Shown in pieces: positions 22,961 to 34,480 of a stretch of 64,000 bases of DNA. Origin of the DNA: Cryptomeria japonica (Eukaryota > Streptophyta > Pinopsida > Cupressales > Cupressaceae); assembly GCF_030272615.1 (NCBI RefSeq), contig NC_081414.1, positions 3,411,501-3,475,500 of the forward strand, in the 5' to 3' direction. The position numbers and the translations under genes were made by a program. Position 1 is the stretch's first letter. Every line of letters begins with the position of its first letter. Under the pieces are notes generated by a model. It was given only the letters and a program-made list of their open reading frames with translations, had not been told where the DNA came from and ran no database searches.

Positions 22961-23980
22961 TGTATCTGTATCTATATCTCTATCTGAATTCACACCACTT
23001 CAATTAAGTCATTAGATGCATGGTTAGTAAATCAATAATCAATGAATAATGAAACCATTACAAAGTGACCTATTGCCTTCTAGTAGATGTGATTTTAGTT
23101 TTGCTCTCAGATTTCTATATGCAACACCAATGACTAGATGACACCTAAACGAATGATTTAATCTATATGAGTATGAAATTGAGTTAAATGTATGCAAGAT
23201 TAAGCTAAATATGCATGATTAAGCTAACATGATTTAAGCAATATGACTAAGCTAATGCAATATTCTCAATGCATAAAATCTCAATAGGCCTAGAGCAAAA
23301 ACAACATAATAACAATAATCTCCAGGTTCTTTTTTTGATGAGAGATGAGGACCTGAATTTATAGAAAATTCAGAGAGAGACCAACAGTCAAGATCAATCA
23401 ACAATGAGCGACAAAGATTTTCCAAGAGGAAGCACAATCCACATGAGTTGATGTGATTCGCTGCTTTTCTCAGCTTTAAAGGAAATTGAACTAAATTTAA
23501 GATAAAATCAGAAAAACTGATTTATTTGATATTTTATTCAATTTTGATATTTAATTGATTTAATTGTTTTTATGAGATTTTTCAATTTAATTCCATTTTG
23601 ATTTCTTTTCTCAATTTTAATTCTTTTTTCAGATTAATTCATTTTGAATGATTTAATGGCAAATTGATTTATTAATTAAATATGCTAGGATATTTAATTG
23701 AATAAATAGGATAATTGATTAAATGATTTACTTGGAATGATTAATTAATTAAATGATTATTTAATTAATATAGAATGATTAAATGATTTACTTGGAATGA
23801 TTAATTAATTAAATGATTATTTAATTAATATAGAATGATTTATCTGCCATGTGACATTGATGATTAGAGAATTAATTGATTATGTGCTCAAGGTTGATTT
23901 AATTGCCTTTGGTTAGGACCTTGGTGATGTAACCGAGATTAGGGGCCCATGGTTTAGGTGACCATTTTTAGGGTATTACA
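22961..23980 (-). repeat. Gypsy-B 5' LTR, inner edge missing
   Basis: Homologous to 15830-16805 but begins at the tgtatctgtatc run, lacking about 25 bp of the LTR edge. It contains an exact 60-bp tandem duplication (about 23715-23836) absent from the other LTR. Confidence 0.88.
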
Positions 23981-23985
23981 ATTAT

Positions 23986-24740
23986 GACATCATGATGAGG
24001 TATCCTAGAAGTATTATCTCTTTTGAAAGGATCAAAAGGTACCTTGTCTTGTTGCTTAATCCTTTTGCCTTGGAACCATTTTTTTTTTTTTGGGGGGGTC
24101 TTTTGGACCAATGAATATTATATGGCCTATTCATCTAAATGTGAAATAATTTGGATGTGGTAGTCCCATTTCATTCCTTGCTACCTTATTAGACAAATCC
24201 TTAGCCACGACCATCAACCTATCTATTTTTTCTTTAACAATGAGAGGATTACTTGTAACTCTTTTGTCTAGTTGTAAGATCTTAACATCTACCCTCTTGA
24301 TGTGCTTTTGGGATGCTTTCATGTTGCTTTTGATGATTATAAAAGTAGCATATGCCTCCCTTAAAGTTTAGGGATTCTTATCCCTAAGACAATATCTAAT
24401 TTGTGTATCACAAGTATCATAATACAATATAAGGTACGTATTGTCATTAGGCCTTAGATTTAGAGGTACCTTTCTCATTGTCACGATGAATTTGTTATTG
24501 ACGTCAACTATATGCATTTTTTAATTTTTGTGAGTTAATGTATGCCAAATTTGGGATCCACTCTACTATCATACTATAATTTGAAAACTTTAGTGGACTC
24601 TTCCCATATGTCAATACTGTTGTCTAGGAGCTCTTCTATAGCACTTTTCTGCACTTTCCTTAAGGATTGCACAAACAAATTCATCATCACATCTCCATCC
24701 TCAATCTCATACTCATCCATTATATATTTCTAGGCAAGTT
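23986..24740 (-). pseudogene. Old Ty3/gypsy gag remnant
   Basis: From 24720 on the minus strand: MDEYEIEDGDVMMNLFVQSL, then NSIDIWE and a stop, YDSRVDPKFGI; after a frame change YLILYYDTCDTQIRYCLRDK, LREAYATFIIIKSNMKASQK, and LDKRVTSNPLIVKEKIDRLM. This is the gag pattern of plant gypsy elements (DVxMRxFVQSL...IxxW...LLRDKNPxTLxEA). It is cut at 23985 by Gypsy-B and continues at 15829. No knuckle was recognised. Confidence 0.65.
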
Positions 24741-26220
24741 TGGGAGTAGTTAGATTGAGTAAGAGGAAACATAATATTTTTCAAATTTTGTTAAGGAACA
24801 AGGCATAGAAATATGAAGCAAGATTCTACTTGATGTGGGATGTGGAAAGTGGATAAAGGAGTAGACAACCCTTTTGTCCAAATAAACTTCAAAAAATGGG
24901 GTAAATAAGTGAATATGATATTTGAAGGAAGCAAGAAGAAAATACGCAAGAATGGATATTAGGACATGGTTATGAAATAGAGGGAAAGAGATTTGGATGT
25001 TAAGATGAATTCCATATAAGAATAAAAAGAAGGAAAAAGGTGATTTGAGCTTTTGTAGTTTTTGGATGAAAAGGAAAATGTTGGAGGTGGACCTGAAGAG
25101 AGGGCTCTAAATATTTGAATGGATGTTGGAAGTTCAGAAGGTGGGAAGAAAGAAACACATGTAGAAATATTTTGGAAGATGATATAGGATGCAGATGGAA
25201 TGAAGGGAGGAGGAATATTTGGATATGATTCTAAATTTTGCAAGGTTTAAAAAGGAAAAGGGAACAACAGTTTGTGGGAAAAGGAATAAAAGTGGATAAG
25301 GTGAAACAATCCAAATCAAATATCCATATCTTGATTAAAAACTCATAAACGAATGAAAAAGAGAGAAAATAGATTGAAATTGGGAGAAAGAGGACTTTGT
25401 AAGAACTTTATGTAGAACATTATATAGGATTAGGATATTGGTCAAACAAGATATATCTAGCTCTTCATCAAAAGTCCACAACATAAGAACTAGAAAATGG
25501 CTAGATATAGATTTTTCTTGGATTTTGGAAACATCCATCTTATGATTGGTATATGGGGGAATAAATATAGCAACACTTAGGTAATTATGAGAAAATGGAC
25601 TCATCAGAAGACTACTCATATTGGTTACCTATGATGATTGAAAATAAGGCCTAAATGCACAAAAGAGATGAGACTTAAGAAAAAAATAAACTTAAGAAAA
25701 ATTAATTCAATAAAATTGAATCTCAACACTATTTGCAATCATACTCCACTTGATTAACTCAGGTAATTAGTTGATTATAGAGAAAATTGGATTTACAATT
25801 TGTTGATCATTGAAAAGAGAACAATAAATTACATTGAATAAAGATTGCAGGTATGCTAGAAAGCCACTATTGAGGTTTCTCACCTTTGAAAATTTATTCT
25901 TACATTCTTTCATAATTTTGATCCTTCACTTAATTGAGTTGTACCATTCAAGGAGAAGTCCTAGATTAGTTTCTTTGATTATAACACCTAATACTAAGGT
26001 GAAGAAATCTATCTTTACCATTCGTTGCAATTGTGGTTAGCTATCCTCTAGTCATAATAATAATTCATAAGATATGATATTTGATTAAAAAAAGGCAAAA
26101 ATATGCAAGAAAATAAAAGTAGAGACAATTATTGACAACAATAGAACATAGAAGAGTATTGATAAAAGAAAATTAGTGAAGGGTTTTGACAATGGTAGTC
26201 CAAAAAATGGTAAAAAAATG
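24741..26220. other. Unassigned region
   Basis: Purine-rich on the + strand with many ggaagg/gaaaagg stretches at 24900-25330. No coding motifs recognised on either strand. Confidence 0.5.
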
Positions 26221-26640
26221 TTACAGGTTCCTGCTGCATTTGTGATTGATATTATAAAGGAATGTGTTGATGACATCAAAATGTTATTGAAATCATTCAT
26301 CATCTGTCACTTTATCAACAAAAAAATTAAGAGGGCACAAATAAGGAACTAGATAAAAGAAAATTGGAAGATGCAATGTGTTATAAAATTCCTATCAAAT
26401 GAATTTGTTAGCATCGTATTCCTAGAATGAGATGTGATATTAAAAGGAGTATAAAATTTGGGAGAAGTTCCACTATATATGCTAAGATGGATGCCAAAAT
26501 TTAATCCCACACTATATGATATGTATCGCAACCCTATATGGATCAACCTATATAAATTGCCTCTGGGATGTAGGTCTGAAGACTACAAAGGCAAATCGGG
26601 AGATCTTTGGAAACCTTAAATAGTGTAGGAGCTAATAAAA
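26221..26640 (+). pseudogene. DUF4283-like fragment (LINE ORF1 or related)
   Basis: Frames on the + strand read FIICHFINKKIKRAQIRN, NWKMQCVIKFLS, VSIVFLE then a stop, LKGVWNLGEVPLYMLRWMPK with one stop, FNPTLYDMYRNPIWINLYKL and PLGCRSEDYKGK. The order of a conserved Trp/Arg-Trp block, P-x-W-(I/V)-x-L and LPL matches DUF4283, found in ORF1 of plant LINEs. No ORF2 follows. An A-rich tail-like stretch begins at about 26636. Several stops make it non-functional. Confidence 0.55.
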
Positions 26641-27272
26641 AACAAAAAACAAAAAAACACAAATTTTTATAAAAAATTATGTAAGAAATGAGCTTCCTTG
26701 ATATTAAGATCTATGAGAAAGTGTACTATGGTCTTTCTTATATAGTCAAGATGAGGGATATGATTAAATAAGATATTCACATGTCGAATATTAAATGACC
26801 TAGGACTCAAGAATTAAATTCTAAAAGATAACATGTGAGTATGACCACTAGTAAACTAGTTGGATAAAATATCTTATTCACACCAACATCCCGTTTAAGT
26901 GCAACTTAGGGAGGAACTAATGCAAATTATGCATGGCAGGTTTTGACTAAATGGGCCTTTTATGTACCCATTTACAAAAGATCTCTCGCAAATAGAGTAA
27001 AGGAGAAAAAAAACATGGGAAAAAAATCTATCCAAAAGAGAGAATGCTAAATACAATCATGTACAAGGGATGAAATGAGTGATGAATGTAGAACTCATCA
27101 ATACCCTCCAAGACTACATCCATCACAAAGATACATTTGATAGCCCCCCTATATGATGGAAAGAGAGAGATTATGTATCCACCCATATTAAATAATCTTT
27201 TGCAAGAATGGTAAGTGCCTAAAGACAAAACATGATACAATGTCTATAAATAACTTGTCTCCCTTTTGGAAG
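26641..27272. other. Unassigned region
   Basis: Starts with an A-rich run (26637-26670). No gene recognised. Confidence 0.4.
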
Positions 27273-27980
27273 TGTAGAAACCTAAAATTGTCCTGTCCTT
27301 ATTTTTATTTATTTAATTATTTTATCCTAAGCCTTCTATTAATTAAATAGATTTTTATTTATTGAATTAATTCATTTCTTCTTTTCTAACATTTCCCTAT
27401 TTAAATAAATATTTTTATTTATTTAAATTATCTTTTCCTTAAATTAAATAAATATTTTATTTATTTAAATGTTCCCACTTCCACTTCCTCTATTAATTAA
27501 ATGGATCTTTATTTATTTAATTAATTTATTAGCTTTTTCCTTCCAAGACACTTGTCATTTGTCTCTTAATTTTCCTTTAACTACCCCCTTCATATTTTAT
27601 TATTTTCCCTACCTACCCTTTATTCCTAGCCGCCCATTTATCCTTTTACTTCTTAATCTTATTCCCCTATTTTCTAAGGTGTCTTCTATATAAGGGGATC
27701 CTTTCGTCCTTTCACAACCCTAACTAACGACATATGCAATCAAGTCTTCTTGCAATCAAACAACTTCACAACCACAATCCATTCTTTGTTGAGCTCTTGT
27801 GCACAATACAAAATTTGAGAGCAAATATATCAAACGAGATCAATGGAGATAGGAAACAATGTAGATCAAACCTTACTAAGAATGTGAATGGTATAATCTT
27901 TTTATTTTTGTTGTGATTTGCATGTTTTAGGTTCTTCATTGGTGTAGGGTGGATTCTTGATTGTAGAAATATGGTTTTAT
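27273..27980 (+). repeat. LTR-like sequence with TATA box
   Basis: TG at 27273 (tgtagaaacctaaaattg) opens a stretch with repeated ATTAAATA/TTTATTTA words (27298-27540) and a TATATAAGG at 27687-27695 followed by C-rich sequence. This resembles a U3-TATA-R arrangement on the + strand. Its right end, a partner and a TSD were not found, so a solo or truncated LTR is only a candidate. Confidence 0.35.
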
Positions 27981-28890
27981 GTGGTTGGATCTTTTATGGT
28001 TTTGCAATAGTTTTAATCTTCCAAATTTCACTGTATACAGAAAGAAAGAAACCAAGTACAAATGCATGAATGATTCCCATTCTGGATAGGAATCGACATG
28101 AAGAAACATGAAGATGTATGATGATGTATCCAAAAATTGCTCATATGTCACCTTGTCCATGGAAGATGATGAACCCATAATCAAATTAGGTGCATGCCCA
28201 AACAAAGAAGGTGACAAACTAGGATTATGCAAAAAATGATTTTGAACAATCTTCAAAGATAATGATGGTTTAACAACAAATGTGCAATGACTAGATCATC
28301 AAAGGGGAGAGTTGAGCCCTCAAATGTGCCCTCCAAATATCAATGATGATGATATACTCATTGCAAAGAATCATTGGAAGCTTTTGAAGAAGTGACTCTA
28401 AAATTTGACGAATCAACAAAAGATGCATGGTTCTGCTGAATAAGAATGATGGGAGTCTCAATCAATGACTCTATACAAGGAAATAATAAAGGTGAGGGTA
28501 CACCAACTGTCTTCAAAAGAGAATTAGGATCCTTTGAAGAAAACTCATCCTTATCTTCTAAACATTTAAAGTACTCTAAAGAATCAAACTCTCAAATAGT
28601 ATCACGGTCATAGGGTATCATTTAAAAAAAATTAATAGGCACAATAAAACAAGATCATTTGAGAATGGATAATTGTAAGATCTTGCACTTATCTCTGTAA
28701 GGATTTTATCTTTGCATCCCTTGCAACTATCACTCCCTGCAACAACCCAATTTGTGCATCTCTTGCATGTACCTATGGCTACAGTGCTACAACTCGTCCA
28801 TCTCCTTGTCCCTTTCCCTCTCCTTATGGCTATGGGCCTAAGTGATCTCATATTTGCACTCTTGTTCATGTCCTCTCTTGGGGTTATCCC
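27981..28890 (-). other. Unassigned region with minus-strand open stretches
   Basis: Minus frames at 28256-27936 and around 28620-28450 stay open but match nothing I know. It may be the far end of the PMD-bearing remnant to its right. Confidence 0.3.
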
Positions 28891-28899
28891 CCTTGTCCC

Positions 28900-29362
28900 C
28901 TAGGTGGTCTCGGTGGCAATACCACCTATGGAATAGATTCCTATCTCCATCCTCTACCACCTCCCTATCCTCCGTCTCCACCTCTGCCATCCCCACCTCC
29001 CCCATCTACCTCTGCTTGAGTCCTCCTCATGTGACACCTCCTTGGTAAGGGCTCATCATCATCATCACCTATATGTGCATGAATCTTTCTTGGATTTGTT
29101 AGACATGGATATGGATGGGCCACAAACCAAGCCACAAAATATGGTGTCATCCCGACATCCTCTATGTATCTACACGTATCCCAGTGAATTGGGCATAAGG
29201 CCTCGAACTCGACCGCTATATTATCTTAAGATAGAGTGCGTTCCCCCAATCCTGTATCTCTCTCATTGTACAAGAGAACTCTATCGATCCTCAAGGTTGT
29301 CCCTATATCCTACCAAACTATCATAGTATTCTATTTGGCAAGTGCTTCTCTATGATGTATGA
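28900..29362 (-). pseudogene. Third PMD copy, C-terminal part
   Basis: Reads TPYFVAWFVAHPYPCLTNPR, IGDDDDEPLPRR, then a Gly/Asp-rich tail. This parallels the end of the Gypsy-D PMD protein (AHPFPRITDPT followed by an Asp-rich run). Upstream of it (29362-29200) the frame is broken but still PMD-like. The N-terminal part lies at 34481-35240; Copia-C separates them. Confidence 0.6.
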
Positions 29363-29367
29363 GAAAT

Positions 29368-29852
29368 TGTAGAATTTTGAACCTGACCTATCCTCTCTGA
29401 ACCAGCTGATTAGAATAACAACAAAAAGAATAAATTGCAAAAAGAAATCACAATTTACAATAAAAAAACAAAGTGCCTTGTTTTTTGGAATTGCACACAC
29501 CAATTTCTTTATTGAAGCTTAATTAAAAAATTACATAGAGGCTATATATATAAAGAATTTGTAGCCTAAAAGAATTAATAATAACTGCAGTTCTAAATAT
29601 ATTCCTAGCATTGCATGGAAAGCTACTAAGGCTCTCAAACTAAAAAAACAAACCACTCCCTAAATTAAGAATACAATAAGTGCATGCACACCATGCTTTA
29701 TTTACTAAAAACAAACTCATGCAAAAAACAAAACTAAAAATAGTCCTAAGGATTAATGCATGTTGGAGTACATGCTTTATTTGCATGAATAAACATAAAA
29801 ATATTAACTAAATTAATCTAGCTGCATGCTAGAGTAGCATCAGTTATCAACA
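29368..29852 (-). repeat. Copia-C 3' LTR
   Basis: Homologous to 33986-34475 with few differences. Confidence 0.93.
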
Positions 29853-29864
29853 TACTCCCCCTTG
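29853..29864 (-). other. Copia-C polypurine tract
   Basis: Minus-strand AAGGGGGAGTA abuts the 3' LTR. Confidence 0.8.
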
Positions 29865-29869
29865 ATGCT

Positions 29870-31351
29870 GAGAGGGCTCACAATCTTATCTCGTAGTGCT
29901 ATAAACTGAGCTTTCGCAACCGCTTTGGTGAATATATCTGCTAGCTGATCCTGGGTGTTGATGCGCTTCAATTCGACATCATTCTTCTACACCAAATCTC
30001 GTATGAAGTGATATTTCAAATCAAAATGCTTTGTTCTGTTGTGATGAACCAGATTCTTAGCTAACTTGATGGCACTCATATTGTCACAATAAATTACTAT
30101 AGGCTGAATTTGTTTTTCTCCAATTTCTTCCAAAACTTTTTTGAGCCAAAGAGCTTGTGTACCTGTTGAGGTAATTGCAACATACTCTGCTTCTGTAGAT
30201 GAGAGGGCAACAATACTTTGTTTTTTTTTGAGCTCCAGGTAATAAAACCAGAACCAAAAGAAAAACAATTTCTAGATGTAGATTTACGGTCATCCATACT
30301 ACCCCCCCAATTTGAATCACTAAAGCCTACAAGATTGAAATTTTCAGAAGAGTAGTAATGAATACCAAAACTTAAATTCCCTTTCACATACCTCAAAATC
30401 CTCTTGTCTGCCTTCATATGTATTTCAGATGGATTTGTCATATACCTTGAAACAAGTGAAACTGAATAGGCAATATCAGGCCTCGTGTGGATTAGAAACA
30501 TCAAGCTCCCCACAATACTTATGTAAGCTTTCTCATCAACTAAATCAGCACCATCATCTCGACATAACAAAAATCCACGAGCACTTGGAGTGGAGGCATG
30601 GTTACAATAAGTCATATTAAATTTCTTCAGCATATCTTGTGCATACTTTGTTTGACAAATGAAAATCTCATCCTTACTTTGATAAACCTCCATTCCTAGA
30701 AAATATTTCATCAGACCAAGATCTTTCATCTCAAATTCTTTCATCACAACAGCTTTGAATTCATCTTTCATCTTAGAACTACTACCCATATACAAAAGAT
30801 TATCAACATACAAACTTATGATGAGAATATCAGTACCTCCTTGTTTGTAGTAAAGGGTAGGATCACTCTTACTTCTCTGGAAGCCATTCTCCTGAAACTA
30901 TCCATCAATCTTGGCATACCATGCTCTTGGTGCTTGCTTGAGGCCATACAAAGCCTTCTTCAACTTGTAGACATAATTATCTTTTCCTTCCACTTCAAAA
31001 CCTTGTGGCTTCTCCACACATATACTTCCTCTTCTAAGTACCCATTCAAGAAGGCACTTTTCACGTCGATATGATGTATGCTCCACTTCTTCTGAGCTGC
31101 TAATGAAATCGACATTCTTATGGTCTCTTGTCTTGCTACTGTGCAAATGTCTCTTCATAATCAGTTCCATACTTCTGTGTGAAGCCTTTAGCAACTAATC
31201 TTGCCTTGTGCCTTTCAACACTCTCATCACTGTTAAATTTGGTCTTGTAGACCCATTTGGTGCCAATCTTTTTCTTCTCATGCGGGAGTTCTATTAACTC
31301 CCAAGTGTCATTCCTGTGAATGGAGTCCATCTCTTCTTCCATGGCTTTCAC
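29870..31351 (-). pseudogene. Copia-C reverse transcriptase and RNase H
   Basis: RT begins with MEEEMDSIHRNDTWELIELP, IGTKWVYKTKF and RHKARLVAKGFTQKYG. The palm follows after frame changes near 31140 and 30900 (LYGLKQAPRAWYAKIDG). The active site reads LYVDN instead of LYVDD: the second catalytic Asp is lost by one G-to-A change. Then MKDLGLMKYFLGMEV, the connection, RNase H with FSDSNWGGSMDDRKST, and, in a shifted frame, ALSSTEAEYVAI, IYCDNMSAIKLAKN and HFDLKYHFIRDLV. The family ending (ADIFTKA-like) continues to about 29870 after a stop. RT activity would be lost. Confidence 0.9.
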
Positions 31352-32790
31352 TCAAACTTCATTAGTACATGCATCTTCAAAACATGATGGTTCAAATCAG
31401 CCTTGGCTAATAAAACAAAATTCATTGTCTCACCTATTGGGTTTTCTTCATGTACTTGATTTCCACTCTTCTGGTAGATATCACTCAATCTCCTTACCTT
31501 CCTTGTAGAACTTGGAGAAGAAGCTGGACTTGAACTTGGTACTAAAGAACCTGATGAAGGATTGCTTGGTGGAGTTAAACCACTGGATGTAGAAACATTA
31601 GTTGGCTGCTCATGATCAATATCAGCAATTGTATCATCATTCAAAATAGATTTTGGCTTCTCAACATGGCCTTTTTTATGACCATAAACTCCCCCTTCAT
31701 CAAAAATCACATCTCTTGAGACAATAAGCTTGTTAGTGAGGGGATTATACAATCTATAAGCCTTGCTTTTCTCACTATACCCAATAAAAATACATGACTC
31801 AGTCTTTGCATCTAACTTCTTTCTATTCTGATAAGGTACATGCACATAAGCCAAACAACCAAAAACTTTGAAATGATTAACATTAGGCCTTTTACCATAC
31901 CAAGCTTCATAAGGAGTCATCTTTTCTAGTGCACTGGTGGGGCTACGGTTGAGGATGTATACTATTGTAGCAACTGCATCTCCCCAATAAGAATTGCTGA
32001 ATCCCTTGGTTTGTGACATGCACCTTGCCATTTCAACCACAGTATGATTCTTTCTTTCAGCTACCCCATTTTGTTGAGGTGTGTATGTAGTAGTAAGTTG
32101 CCTCTTGATGCCATTAATATCATAATAGCTTTGGAAAGCCTTTGAGCAAAACTCTTCTCCACGATCAGTCCTTAAACATTTGATCTTGCACCCTTTCTCA
32201 TTTTCCACAAGGGCTTTAAACTTCTTGAATGTATCCAAGGCTTCATCTTTGGCCTTCAAAAAATATACCCAACAATTTCGTGAGTAATCATCAATAAAAG
32301 TGATGAAATATGATGACTTACCCAAATTCTTAGTCTGCATAGGACCATATATATCTGAATGAACAAGCTGAGGTGGGTGATGAGCCCTCCATGCATTGCC
32401 CTTTGGAAACTTTTCTCTTGCATGCTTTCCTTTAGCACAACCTTCACAAACGTCCTTGTGTTCCTCAACCTTGGGCAAACCAAAAACTAATGCATGCAAG
32501 GTTAGAAACTTCAAACTATGAAAATTTAAATGCCCATACTTGAGATGCCATAACCAACTTGAATCCTCATAAGCCATATTTGCCAAACTGTTGTTATGCT
32601 CACCAAACCTCAAGGGGAACATCCTATTTCTTGTCATAGGAACAACAGTGATCACCCTATTATCCTTATTCTTATCATAGATAGTACAAGTCTTATTCTC
32701 AAAGACTACTTTATAATTTTTCTCACATAGCTGCCCATCACTTAACAAATTGTGCTTCAATTGTGGAGCATAATAAATATCATGAATACT
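31352..32790 (-). pseudogene. Copia-C integrase
   Basis: Open from 32760. GAG-pre-integrase (NLLSDGQLCEKNYKVVFENK), zinc site HLKYGHLNFHSL with CEGCAKGK, core residues in HSDIYGP, RTDRGEEF and NGVAERKNHTVVEMARCM, then the GKRPNVNHFKVFGCLAYVHV block and a Ser/Pro-rich spacer. A one-base shift near 31395 and a stop at a likely Trp (NEV-stop-VKAMEEEM) separate it from RT. Catalytic D, D and E are all present. Confidence 0.92.
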
Positions 32791-33916
32791 CTATTGACCT
32801 TCTTTTGTTTGGACCTCCATAGCTCCTTTGGCAGTAACCTCCAATGATTTATCATCACCAAGTTGGATCTTGGATTTGAAACTTCCATCCTTTGTTGAGA
32901 ACAACTTCTCATTCCCTGTCATATGGTTAGAGCATCCAGAATCTAGGTACCAAACATCTTTACTAGTATTTTTACCCTTTGCATAAAACAAAAATAAGTG
33001 ATTAGGAGGATTCTCACTACTTTCTTGAGCATAGTTAGCACTTTTACCTTCTTTCAATCTACATTCTCTTTCAAAGTGGCCATACCTGTTACAATGGTAA
33101 CATTGAACATTTCTCTTATCAAATTTGCCTCTACCTCTTCCTCTGAAACCACTAGTTCCTCTTGAGCCACCTCTTCCTCTACCTCTTGAAGAATTTTGGA
33201 TTTGCCCTTTACCTTGGCCTTGATTGATTTTGGCACTACTGCTGCTTGCATCTTCATTTTTTGTGATTAGCAATTTAGAGGAAAACGCTTTCTCTACACC
33301 TTCAAAAGAATATTTGAATCTTTCTTCATGAGACATTAGGGATCCAACCAGTTGACCAAACTGTAGTTTTGTCAAATCCTTGCTTTCTTCTATGATTATT
33401 GCTACATGATTCCATCTGGGTGTCAAAGATCTCAACACCTTTTTTTATCAAAACTTCATTGCTTACAATTTCCCCAAGTGTAGCCATTTTATTGACCACA
33501 TCTTTGACTCTGACACAATAATCACTTATACTTTCAGCTTCTTGCATCTTCAAATTCTCAAACTCTTGCTTCAATGTCTGAAGCTTGACCACTTTAACTT
33601 GATCACTACACTAGTAAGCTTCTTGTAGAGTCTTCCAGGCATCTTTGGCTATTGTTGCTCTTGATATTCTTGGAAATAAGCTCTTATCAAGAGCTATTTG
33701 AATGAGAAACAAAGCTTGGGCATTCTTTTTCCTTGCTTCCTTTCTTGCTATTCTGTCATTGGCTATAAGGGCATTCCAATCAGTTGGCTCCTCATAACCC
33801 GATTCAATAATCTCTGACAAATCTTTTCCAATCAAAAAGGTCAGCATCTTAATGCACCAATAATCATAATCATTCCCATCAAATTCTAGAACAGGCATAT
33901 TGTTAGAATTCAACAT
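32791..33916 (-). pseudogene. Copia-C gag, CCHC knuckle and protease
   Basis: Gag starts MLNSNNMPVLEFDGNDYDYW (DUF4219/UBN2 type). A TAG at 33611-33613 interrupts it after LQEAY. A run of seven T at 33440-33446 (A7 in coding sense) marks a one-base shift. After that come an Arg/Gly-rich stretch, the knuckle CYHCNRYGHFEREC, and the protease site WYLDSGCSNHMTG. A further TAG at 32791-32793 separates it from integrase in the same frame. Confidence 0.9.
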
Positions 33917-33968
33917 GATTAACTTTGGCGAAATTCCAACAATAAAACTTTAACCCAAAACAATTTTA

Positions 33969-33983
33969 CCTGCTATGATACCA
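33969..33983 (-). other. Copia-C primer binding site
   Basis: Minus-strand TGGTATCATAGCAGG two bases after the 5' LTR end. It is a variant of the initiator tRNA-Met site TGGTATCAGAGC. Confidence 0.8.
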
Positions 33984-33985
33984 CT

Positions 33986-34475
33986 TGTAGAATTTTGAAC
34001 CTGACCTATCATCTCTGAACCAGCTGATTAGCAAACAATAACAACAAAAAAAATAAATTGCAAAAAGAAATCACAATTCAGAATAAAAAAACAAAGTGCC
34101 TTGTTTTTCGGAATTGCACACACCAATTTCTTTATTGAAGCTTAATTAAAAAATTACATAGAGGCTATATATATAAAGAATTTGCAGCCTAAAAGAATTA
34201 ATGATAACTGCAGTTCTAAATATATTGCTAGCATTGCATGAAAAGCTACTAAGGCTCTCAAACTAAAAAAACAAACTACTCCCTAAATTAAGAATACAAT
34301 AAGTGCATGCACAACATGCTTTATTTACTAAAAACAAACTCATGCAAAAACCAAAACTAAAAATAGTCCTAAGGATTAATGCATGTTGGAGTACATTCTT
34401 TATTTGCATTTATAAACAAAAAACTATTAACTAAATTAATCTACCTGCATGCTAGAGCAGGATCAGTTATCAACA
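33986..34475 (-). repeat. Copia-C 5' LTR
   Basis: 490 bp, TG at 33986, ends caaca at 34475. Confidence 0.93.
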
Positions 34476-34480
34476 GATAC

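Larger units (their letters stand above)
15830..23980 (-). mobile_element. Gypsy-B: internally deleted Ty3/gypsy (Tat-like) element
   Basis: Two related LTRs, TSD attat at 15825-15829 and 23981-23985, and a polypurine tract inside the left LTR. Gag-pol direction is minus. Only the end of RT/RNase H, a second RNase H and integrase remain. The pol sequence runs straight into the 5' LTR at 22961 with no PBS, gag or protease, and the 5' LTR has lost about 25 bp of its inner edge. An antisense PMD gene fragment (17886-19092) lies next to the 3' LTR. It is nested in an older gypsy gag. Confidence 0.88.
29368..34475 (-). mobile_element. Copia-C: Ty1/copia element inside a PMD pseudogene
   Basis: LTRs of 485 and 490 bp, TG..CA ends (start tgtagaattttgaacc, end gttatcaaca), PBS and polypurine tract in order, all copia domains in copia order on the minus strand. 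The flanking pentamers are gaaat (29363-29367) and gatac (34476-34480), which agree at only three positions, so the TSD is eroded or lost. Several stops, two or more frameshifts and a changed RT active site show it is dead. Confidence 0.92.

Noticed and set aside
29363..34480. A clean 5-bp target duplication for Copia-C
   Set aside because: gaaat and gatac differ at two of five bases, so it was not claimed.
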